DNA of 10,751 nucleotides. Source: Rhodocollybia butyracea (lineage: Eukaryota; Basidiomycota; Agaricomycetes; Agaricales; Omphalotaceae). The stretch covers positions 1 through 10,751 of the forward strand of contig JADNRY010001364.1 in the NCBI GenBank assembly GCA_015501585.1, written 5' to 3'. Position 1 is the first letter of the stretch; each line of letters begins with the position of its first letter. The position numbers were made by a program, and so were the translations under genes. The notes beneath the pieces are model-generated. The model was not told the origin of the DNA. It searched no databases and saw nothing but the letters and a program-made list of their open reading frames with translations. Positions 1 through 6,801 of the stretch are shown piece by piece.

Positions 1-54
1 ATGGCTCCGGATGTCGATGTCTTCAAGCGGTGGCTAATGTCACTTCTCTAATGG

Positions 55-651
55 ATGGTAGTCAACCGCATGTGCGGTGACGATTACGATGCTACACGGA
101 CTGCCATGCTTGGCATGTTTCTACAGGGCAAAGCCCTTGACTGGTATAACGACGAAGTCGCTGGTATACACCGCACTGTCCTTAAGTGGACATTTGAAGG
201 CGCCATTATTGGTGTCTTTGATTGTTGCATCCAAGCCACGACCATTCATCAAGCTGCACGGCAGTTTGACCTTATTGAGTATTCACCCGATATGGGTGTG
301 AGGGATTATTATTCCTCACTTACACAATGGGCATCACGGATGCTCCAGACACCAGATGATGCAACAATGCGGAAACGGTTCATTGAGGGATTACCCTTCA
401 ATATTATCAGGCAACTCACAAACGAGGGGATCATTCTGGAGTATGCCAAATTAGAAGTGATGGTCAGAGCCGTCGCGCGCGTTGAGGACCACACGGCCCT
501 CACTAACTATCATGTCTCATCTAGGAATAGAGATGATAAACAATCACCGGAATACCCCGATGAATCAGATACTGAGAACATTGGATATGATCTTGAGCCT
601 ATTGAGGAGGACACCTCCTTAAAAATCGGAAAGGATAAACCTTCCGAATAA
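55..651 (+). CDS. Retrotransposon gag-like protein, 5'-truncated, no pol
   Basis: This encodes a retrotransposon Gag (capsid-like) fragment of 198 residues. The core matches the retrotransposon gag domain as I know it from fungal LTR elements: a GMFLQGKALDWYND segment near residues 20-33, a helical body, a YYSSLTQWASRM segment near 85-96 and RKRFIEGLP near 106-114. The same frame is open from base 1 to a TAA at 49-51, and the 16 residues before the stop (ending FKRWLMSLL) look like continuous gag, so the true start lies upstream and the TAA is probably a nonsense mutation. The C-terminus is acidic (many D/E, residues 155-198) and has no CCHC zinc knuckle. No protease, RT or integrase follows. 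An AATAAA at 647-652 overlaps the stop codon. Family assignment is confident. Whether it is a dead fragment, a gag-only (TR-GAG-like) element or a co-opted gag is inference. Confidence 0.72.
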   Translation: MVVNRMCGDDYDATRTAMLGMFLQGKALDWYNDEVAGIHRTVLKWTFEGAIIGVFDCCIQATTIHQAARQFDLIEYSPDMGVRDYYSSLTQWASRMLQTPDDATMRKRFIEGLPFNIIRQLTNEGIILEYAKLEVMVRAVARVEDHTALTNYHVSSRNRDDKQSPEYPDESDTENIGYDLEPIEEDTSLKIGKDKPSE

Positions 652-1183
652 ATTATTATTGGATTCAGACGCCCAGGTAATATGCCTTACCTGGGCATTG
701 CTACTTATTCTCAAGTTAGATTCTCACTGAGAATCCCCCTCAAGCACTACTCGGAAACTTCCGAGTCTGCGCATTGAACATTCGGACATTTCCGAATCAA
801 ATCATGCTCTAGTGGTACGCCCCACTATTGTTTGATTTGGACAAGTCCGAAAATCTGATGCGCCGCATCAATTAATCCCGTACTTGATGCGGGATCATTC
901 TATGTTAAACCAAATTAAAAATGGTTTGGATGGTGATGATGTCATTACCATTTTCGATTCACATCCCTGATGTTAATCTGGTGGGGGAGGGTGTAACGCC
1001 TCCGCCTCTCCATAATCACCACTGACCGTATCCGGCGATACGGTCATACTAGACGCCGCCGATAGACCAAACGGTCTATCTTATCATTCTATTTATTATT
1101 AATTATATAATAAATCTGTTACTATAAGTATCATATGATTACTTGAGAGTCTAGTTAGTCTTTTACACCATTGTACACACAAT
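604..1183. repeat. Dense array of distinct short hairpins
   Basis: Nearly end-to-end inverted repeats, each of different sequence. Perfect arms: 605-610/614-619, 671-680/687-696 (10 bp), 719-725/729-735 (7), 749-756/759-766 (8), 780-786/791-797 (7), 810-815/822-827 (6), 856-862/864-870 (7), 875-880/890-895 (6), 907-912/922-927 (6), 961-965/969-973 (5), 986-990/999-1003 (5), 1023-1032/1037-1046 (10, loop CGGC), 1061-1068/1073-1080 (8, loop AAAC), 1091-1099/1107-1115 (9, AT-rich) and 1170-1174/1179-1183 (5). Hairpins with one wobble or bulge: 626-647, 836-851, 930-951 and 1126-1144. Hairpin centres are usually 20-40 bp apart. The array begins inside the last codons of the gag ORF and continues past the polypurine tract. 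I know of no standard feature it matches. Role unknown. Confidence 0.85.
980..991 (+). promoter_or_regulatory. Candidate polypurine tract before a 3' LTR
   Basis: The 12-base run GGTGGGGGAGGG (one T) is followed immediately by TGTAACGCC. In LTR retrotransposons the plus-strand primer is a purine tract just 5' of the 3' LTR, whose first bases are TG. It lies 329 bp downstream of the gag stop on the same strand, where a gag-only element would have it. Its inner bases also form a weak 5-bp hairpin with 999-1003. The call rests on position and sequence only, because the matching 5' LTR is outside the window. Confidence 0.45.
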
Positions 1184-1479
1184 AGTATCCTATTTGTCGT
1201 GTTCACCGGTGTTCTTAAGGACTTTGCCCATAGGGTGCGTTATATGTTTCTTCTTTTGTTTCCCCCACCCCCCACTGTTTTTTGTTTCTTTTTTACTTGC
1301 TATATTTTGATAGTGCGTTTTGCACATTTCACACCTCTAATGCGAGACCCTGACCTATCATTGCCGAAAGGCGGCGGCGTATAAAAGATGCGTGCGTGAC
1401 CCTGAACACTCTTGTCCTCTTACTTTTTCAACCACTTTCTTTTCGCTCAGTCTCTTCCCTCTGCCAACCAGAACCAAAT
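992..1479 (+). mobile_element. Candidate 3' LTR of the gag-only element, right edge unresolved
   Basis: This begins TGTAACGCC directly after the purine tract. It contains a TATA box (1380-1387) followed by a C/T-rich stretch, as expected for the U3/R part of an LTR promoter. Hairpins of the array occupy its first 190 bp. I did not find a convincing terminal partner such as GTTACA at a plausible distance, so the right boundary is arbitrary (set before the ATG at 1480). Alternatively 1200-1479 is simply the promoter of the short spliced gene that follows. Comparing this segment with the sequence upstream of base 1 would settle it. Confidence 0.35.
1380..1387 (+). promoter_or_regulatory. TATA box
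   Basis: TATAAAAG follows a GC-rich stretch with a small GCC-GAAA-GGC hairpin and lies about 93 bp before the ATG at 1480. The interval is strongly C/T-rich, typical of fungal core promoters and 5' leaders. It could serve an LTR or the mini-gene at 1480. Confidence 0.55.
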
Positions 1480-1752
1480 ATGCCTGGTAAGTTTTTTTCT
1501 TGCATGTTTACTTAATAATCTTTTAATTTTTCCTGGCAAAGCCTCAACTGCTACTATCCAAAGTAAGAGACACCATTTGGTTTCTTTTTTTGTATATTGA
1601 CTTGTTTTTTTGCAGGCGCAAAGAAGACTTGTGCTGCTGTCGCCGCCACCAAACCTGGACCAAAAACCAGGGGAGCAGTATGGGGGTCCTTATTGGACAA
1701 TATTAAATGGTGCTTGCTGTTGCTAAAACTAGTACTCTGGTGGCATGACTGA
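1480..1752 (+). CDS. Candidate spliced mini-gene or truncated gene start, unrecognised
   Basis: A TATA box and pyrimidine-rich leader precede ATGCCTG followed at once by a consensus GTAAGT donor. Two splicing models keep the frame. In the first, a single 129-nt intron (1487-1615) ends in a T-rich tract and TGCAG, with TTGAC as branch site. In the second, two introns of 55 nt (1487-1541, AAG acceptor) and 53 nt (1563-1615) flank a 21-nt exon (1542-1562). The second matches usual basidiomycete intron sizes and gives MPASTATIQSAKKTC at the N-terminus. The last exon runs from 1616 to TGA at 1750-1752, giving 54 residues in the two-intron model. Residues 10-31 are Ala/Lys/Thr/Pro-rich and basic, like the tail of a chromatin protein; the end is Leu/Trp-rich and hydrophobic. 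A possible donor (GTATGG) at 1678 could mean the gene continued and is now broken. I do not recognise a family. Confidence 0.3.
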
Positions 1753-2222
1753 TGAAAAAATCAAATCAAAGACTATGATTATCATGATAAACATGCTTGG
1801 CGGCATGATTATTTGGAAAAGCAAAACTTTAGGCTAAGGGTCTCCTTCTTGCGTAGCTTTTTTCTCGGCAAGTCTGTTGTATATCGCAAGAATCACACAA
1901 TCGACGTCAGTTTGTGTTTACTCAATCATAATGCCAATCATGGTCTGTTATATCACTACTTTTTGTATTTCATTTTACGGCAGCCACGCTCGGGTATACT
2001 AGTTTCAAACCTGCGCCATTAGTGTGAAACTTACGCCCCCATTTGCCTAGTCCCAATTGAGTTTTGTATTGCTATTAATTAGTATAAATTTACAGCCAGC
2101 ATACATTGATAGTCTGTCTTTTTCTATTTTCTTTTCTCATAACAATGCGTTGCACCCAGTGTCCTCAACAGCTAGAGTGTGTAGAGTACCTTCAACTTGG
2201 AGTAAGTATGCTAACCTTCTTT
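1753..2222. other. AT-rich non-coding stretch, possible remnant exons
   Basis: There is no ORF of note. Features seen: a CATGC/GCATG hairpin at 1792-1807 beside a TATCATGATA palindrome, a 7-bp inverted repeat AGTTTCA/TGAAACT (2001-2007/2025-2031), and splice-like signals. The latter include TTTACGGCAG near 1975-1984, TTTACAG near 2088-2094, and a GTAAGT donor followed closely by a GCTAAC branch-like motif near 2203-2215. They would fit a broken intron-rich gene interrupted by the element at 2223, but no conserved protein can be read. Confidence 0.4.
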
Positions 2223-2308
2223 CCTATGCCTTTTGTCACTCAGTAATGAATAAGTTAGCCAAAACTCAGGCCCCAGGCCCATAAATTAAGCGGATCATGA
2301 AGAGCTAT
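2223..2308 (-). repeat. B2 repeat, 3' terminus of the YR element
   Basis: This 86-bp sequence is identical in all positions to 3534-3619. It starts CCTATGCC on the + strand and ends GAAGAGCTAT. As the distal B copy it marks the 3' end of the element on its coding (minus) strand. Confidence 0.8.
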
Positions 2309-2422
2309 GTACTGTTACATGAGTAGGTATAAAAAAGCATACTAGACAATGAGCTAAAGAAGAAACAAATAGAACATACATTGGTTTGTACAATTACAGA
2401 GATAAAGGGAGAGGAGGGAGGG
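2309..2422 (-). other. Spacer between A2 and B2
   Basis: These 114 bp separate the two repeats at the 3' end. They are A-rich on the + strand with a purine-rich stretch (about 2401-2422) next to A2. Only a weak resemblance to the sequence just inside A1 (about 6760-6801) can be seen, so the A homology may extend slightly in diverged form. No coding potential is evident. Confidence 0.45.
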
Positions 2423-3533
2423 TGACAAAAAATTGGCTTGATCAAGCAAGATCTAAGCCAAATATCAATCAGTACATAGTACATAGATAATATAGGTAGT
2501 CTGAGCGCACTGAGAGCCCTGATATCCAAGATCTAACAACTAGGTCAACTTGAGAGGTTCTAGATGTGTGTAGATCTGCTATGGATGTATTATGGGCTCT
2601 GTTCAGTGAAAGATCAGTAGATCAGAGAAAAAGGCACACCAATTCCTGTATCTGAGACTCTTGTGAGCAGAGCTAAGGTCTGTGCAGATGTAGGAAGTGC
2701 TGAGAGATGATGTTTGAGCTATCAGAGCTGTAGAAAGGGGACAGATGTCCTTACCAACCACCAAAGACAAGGGATATGATGGGGGAAGGGAAGGAAGGAG
2801 CAGGAATGCGATTCAGAGGCTTTTCTGACGACCACAGGCCTCTGCACAGGACTCTGGCACCTGTGGGAGCCAACCACTGAATATACACACTGCTCCAACA
2901 TCTGTCAAATATTAAACTTGTGATATCTTGGGAACCGGTGACTCAAATCCTATAATTTTTGCACCATTGGATTCGCATTAAAAGACCGCTCATAATGATA
3001 CCAGACATGTCCTAGAACCACTGACAGAAAAACTGTCTGGAGTTGATACAAGGATGTCAGACTTTGAATGGATCAAAGTGATCATATGATGTGAATGGCT
3101 CATCCAATGGCCTCGGCAAAAATTCCATTGGATTCTCCTCAAAATTCCTGTCAGAATGATATCCCAAAAGTCATGTGACAATGATGTGTCACATTGTAGG
3201 CTGCAACTTGAACTGTGAATAGCTCAACAGCAAAGGATGATATTAACAAGAGATAAAATGTGTTTTGAAGCTGGGGTTCAGCTTGTTCAAATAGTCTGTA
3301 AGCCAAAAGAGAGACACTGAAGCATGCTGGAGTGAGGACAAAGCAGAGAGAGTTCATGTGCACCAAGGTGATGAACTGTGCTCTATACCTGTCAGGACTG
3401 GAGTGTGGACAAAGCAGAGAGAGTTCATGTGCACCAAGGTGATGAACTGTGCTCTCTACTTGTCAAGATAGATCTGTTGTTTGCAGAGGCCTTCAGAAAG
3501 TCTCCCTACCCTTGGAATCCGCCTTCATGTCGA
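2423..3533 (-). repeat. A2 repeat (1111 bp) of the YR element
   Basis: This matches 6802-7908 in direct orientation with seven differences by eye. Five are one-base length changes in short runs, one is a 3-base indel (GGA near 3068) and one is a substitution near 3211 (T here, C in A1). It ends CATGTCGA, immediately followed by B1. It contains a 71-bp tandem duplication and no convincing gene; the 60-75-residue ORFs inside are identical in both copies simply because the repeat is young. In DIRS-order elements such repeats guide replication and circular-DNA formation, and A1 would also hold the promoter. No clear TATA box was identified. Confidence 0.8.
3327..3468. repeat. 71-bp tandem duplication inside A2
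   Basis: Two units, 3327-3397 and 3398-3468, begin CTGGAGTG and share the central GGACAAAGCAGAGAGAGTTC and the following bases, with a few substitutions between them. The same pair occurs in A1. Confidence 0.85.
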
Positions 3534-3619
3534 CCTATGCCTTTTGTCACTCAGTAATGAATAAGTTAGCCAAAACTCAGGCCCCAGGCCCATAAATTAA
3601 GCGGATCATGAAGAGCTAT
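3534..3619 (-). repeat. B1 repeat, internal, abutting A2
   Basis: This 86-bp exact copy of 2223-2308 lies between the YR gene's 3' end (70 bp away) and A2. The B1-A2 junction CATGTCGA/CCTATGCC should equal the junction of a circularised element. Confidence 0.8.
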
Positions 3620-3688
3620 AAAAGCTATGGATTGTTGTTGAGGGGTGGATGGTGGTGAAAAAGATGTGAATGAGACGCAAGGGGAGTG

Positions 3689-4699
3689 TTAAAGGTGTTG
3701 TTGGTGAAGTCTAATAGCTGCTAGCTGCAACTCAGCCCGGACAGCAGGGTTATCTCTGATGTAAATTTTCCATGCTGTAGAAGACCATCTCCCAAGAGCC
3801 ATGATGATGGACTCATCAAGACCAAGCCCAGAGTAAAATGTGGCCCCACCAGCTCTAGCTGAATGTCCACCAAAGTCTCTACTCAGGACAGCATAAAACA
3901 TAGATTCAAACCAAGACCTAGATGGAAGAGAGCCATCTTCGCAGATAAACAGAGCTGGTCTAGCTCCATGAAGCCTGTCTCTAGCAATGGTGTATTCCTG
4001 TAGCAAAGAGACAGGATTGGCAAGTTTCTGGGTACAGAAGAGAATCTCAGTTCCTTGATAGAATGGATCACTCTTGTGATATGGAAGATGATAACCAGCT
4101 TGCAACAACTCAAGCTTGAGTGATGCCCTTTTGATTACCTTCCTCCAGTCAAAAAGTGATTTTTGATTTGGAACTGTGAGCTCTCCAATTCTGTGACACC
4201 CATAGAAGGCACAACTAATGATAGTAGCAAACAGAAGATGATTGTAAGAGAGGTGTCTCCTTTCATAGAATTGCATGATGTGGTGGGGTCTAAGAGGTGG
4301 TTTCCTCTTCACAGGGTCAGCCCTGACTTTCTTAGACCCTCTTATGGTAGCTTGAACCAAGGGGTCAGACCTTGATTCATCAAAATGAGGGTAAAGCTGT
4401 TTCAAGTAGTGTCTTGCTCCAGTGAGATATTTAGGCCCAGAGGCAATATGTTTGGATGTGTAGGCTATGTAGCGAGACAGTGTAGATGGAGTAGGGTCCA
4501 AGGAGAGGTTGTGAGAAGTGCAGAAGCGAATGTAGTCTTTAGCACCAGTTGAATAGTTATTTTTAGTAGACTTTTCAATGGCATGAGATTGAAGGAAGAT
4601 AACAAGATCATCCAACTTGTTCATATCCATTGGGGGGTGAGCAGAGCGCCCATTCCGGCCACTCTGCTCACCCAAGGCTTCTAAAAGGACTCTCTCCAT
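3689..4699 (-). CDS. Tyrosine recombinase (DNA breaking-rejoining enzyme), intact
   Basis: This 336-residue protein should integrate the element's circular DNA by cutting and rejoining DNA through a covalent phosphotyrosine. The N-terminal half (about 28-125) is the helical SAM-like core-binding domain (TKNNYSTGAKDYIRFC, SRYIAYTSKHIASGPKYLTG). The catalytic half carries the full set of residues: Arg170 in GCHRIGELT, Lys209 in LPYHKSDPF, His279 and Arg282 in GGHSARAGG, Trp305 in LGRWSS in place of the second His, and nucleophile Tyr313 in WKIYIRDNP. The ATG at 4699 is used; Met24 and Met26 are alternatives, and the frame stays open upstream for about nine codons to a TGA. It follows the gag-like gene by 73 bp on the same strand, probably on one transcript. 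Its intactness contrasts with the broken partner gene. Crypton recombinases were considered, but the split repeats and gag partner favour Ngaro. Confidence 0.88.
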   Translation of the reverse strand: MERVLLEALGEQSGRNGRSAHPPMDMNKLDDLVIFLQSHAIEKSTKNNYSTGAKDYIRFCTSHNLSLDPTPSTLSRYIAYTSKHIASGPKYLTGARHYLKQLYPHFDESRSDPLVQATIRGSKKVRADPVKRKPPLRPHHIMQFYERRHLSYNHLLFATIISCAFYGCHRIGELTVPNQKSLFDWRKVIKRASLKLELLQAGYHLPYHKSDPFYQGTEILFCTQKLANPVSLLQEYTIARDRLHGARPALFICEDGSLPSRSWFESMFYAVLSRDFGGHSARAGGATFYSGLGLDESIIMALGRWSSTAWKIYIRDNPAVRAELQLAAIRLHQQHL

Positions 4700-4772
4700 C
4701 GTGCCGGCAGTAGCTCTCTTGGGGGCTCAAAAAAGGCGGACACAATTTGCAGGGAATTGAGGCTTGTAATCA

Positions 4773-6759
4773 TCAAGCAAAAAGCACTTTGATGTTAGAC
4801 TTGCTAGCAGTATATCTGACTTGAATATCTATCCCAGTCTTGAGAACAATAGCAGCAATAGCAAGGAGAATAACATTGTGAGATGATTCTCCTGCTGAGA
4901 GTGAGTTGAGGTCAACTTTAGTATATGAAGCCATAGCTTTGAGAGTTGACTGCATCTGAGGATTATTCAGGAGATGCAGAGGAAGAGATGGCAGAGGTGG
5001 TGCAGAATAGATGGAAGTAATACTGGCTGGAGTAAAATGAAATGAATGAGATGAAGAAGACCATAAAGAGCCGCTTCTGAAGCAAAGTGGAGGTGCTAGT
5101 TCAGCATCAGCAGTCCTCTTGCTGCCTGCTAGTGATCTAGGACCTTGAATTGTGGTCTCTACCCTGATTTTGACGTCTTTCAATGAGTTTTGAGTAGCAT
5201 GACTGGTTGTTGATGGCTCTGTGAGCTTCACCACACTCACTGCAATAACCATGTTTTCTGTTATTCTGACAAGGGTCTGAGCACCTATCATTATTCCAGA
5301 GGATACAAGGTGTATCATGTCTCTTGGAAAATGACTTGCAGAAGTGGGAGATGAAGTAGGAGCTGCTCTCTTTCTAGAAGTGTCAGAGAGCATCTCCTTA
5401 AGCACAAGGTTCCTAAGCCCTTCAGATGTACCAAGGTCAAAAGGTGTATTGGCAGCCTTTTGACGAGCCTCTCTGTCCACTCTGATTCCCATAGATGGAT
5501 CAGTGGGGCAACTCTAAACAGCTCTTGAATCTGAGCTTTATAAGTAGTAAGCTCATTCTGCCTGTGAGGATATATCTTAAGCAAAGGAATGAGCCAAGCT
5601 CAAAAACTCGAAGCCACTGGGATTCAGTAGTGACTGGGAGGCTTTTAATAGACTGCTCCTTTCTAACCAACTTGAACTCTGTACCAAAAATCCTTGCTAT
5701 CATCATGGAAGAAAGTGGTTCCATTGACAGCAGCATGAACTTTCTCAAAGTCCACATACTTGTCCTTAATGATGAGACGAAGCAAAGAGTGAGGGAGTGG
5801 TTCAGAAAAGAACTGAGCTGAAAGGAGTCCAAGAACAGAATCCACATTGGTGTCCAGAGTGAACTGAAGTCTGAGATCCCATGTTTTCTGGACATGAGGT
5901 GACATTGAAGAGGTAGTAGTGAGTGCAGCAAGGTGAGGGGCAGCCTCCAGAAGTGAAGCTGGAAGACTAGAGGACACCTTTGACCCAGAAGCTGCAGCAG
6001 GCTGAGCCAAGAATGGATCCATAGTGGGAACAATACCAGAGCCTGGTTGTTCATTCTCAATCTCAATAGAGTCTCCATTGACTGCAGCAAGTAGTGCTTC
6101 ATTCTCAATAAGTTCCCTTTCCATAGCAGCCCATGCTGCAGCCTGAGCAGCTTGCTGAGCTGTAATTCTCTCAGAAGTTGACTGCTGTCTCTGTTTCTCT
6201 TTAGCAGCAGCTCTCTTGTCTTTTCTAACATTAATTTCTTCCCTCTGGATCTGTAACATCTGCTGGACATAGTCATGGACCACATCAGGTTTACCTCCAC
6301 TATGGTCTTGGAAGGCTCTAAAGGCTTCTTTGACAGAAATCTCCTCATTTCTGAACTGTTCAAGGACCTGGTCCATTGCTTCAGAAGCTGCTCTGATCTC
6401 TTCAACCTCTGCAGCATGGTCAGAGGTGATAGGAGAGGGGGTGATTCGATCCAAGAGTGATTTGGACTGAATAGGCTTATCTTGGGAATGAGCAGTGGTT
6501 CTGGATGGACCAGGAAGGTCAGAGAAGGGATATTGAAGTGTGTGGTGCAGTGAGGAGCCCAAGTGGGTGGTCTGAGCAGGTTTAGACAGAGAGGAGCCAC
6601 CAGAAGTGACTTGGGAAGGAGTGAGGACAGATTGAGGTAACTTGGACTTAATGTGTGACCTAGAAGAAGCCTGAGGTGATAAAGTGGCCTGAGACACAGG
6701 ATCATGAGTTTGATCTGCCTGTTGCCTTGATAAACAGAACCAGCTCGAGTTTTGGACAT
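4773..6759 (-). pseudogene. Gag-like zinc-motif protein of the YR element, frame-broken
   Basis: Pieces of one protein can be followed through shifting frames. An ATG at 6759 gives MSKTRAGSVYQGNRQ. The frame then moves near 6710 to a long open stretch ending at 5663, which holds a Ser/Pro-rich N-terminus, a Glu/Lys/Gln-rich probable coiled coil (about 6400-6090) and a segment with KDKYVDFEKVHAAVNGT near its end. Shifts near 5680, 5605, 5512 and 5330 keep the family-like order (VTTESQWLRVF, then YPHRQNEL, then VDREARQKAANTPF). The last shift opens a cysteine cluster at 5307-5197 with pattern C-x7-C-x3-C-x8-C-x2-C-x3-H-x7-C, a likely zinc-binding nucleic-acid motif. After it that frame stops at 5139-5137; the neighbouring frame continues (GSKRTADAELAPP) to a stop at 4773-4775. 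I infer a Gag/ORF1 role from position and the zinc motif. No intron explains the shifts, since adjoining frames meet without gaps. The breaks may be real decay or base-count errors. Confidence 0.6.
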
Positions 6760-6801
6760 AAAACAATTGATATGAAGATGTGTGAAGAATGAGCAGGGAG
6801 A

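Noticed and set aside
1199..1600. Two + strand ORFs of about 60 codons
   Set aside because: They cross the TATA box, pyrimidine-rich leader and intron sequence, and their residues reflect T-rich non-coding DNA.
2990..3366. Small minus-strand ORFs in the A repeats (also at 7368-7741)
   Set aside because: They are conserved only because the repeats are nearly identical. They have no family resemblance and overlap each other in different frames.
3689..4699. Crypton DNA transposon
   Set aside because: Cryptons carry a lone YR gene without gag-like partner or split direct repeats. It remains a fallback if relatives with RT are never found.
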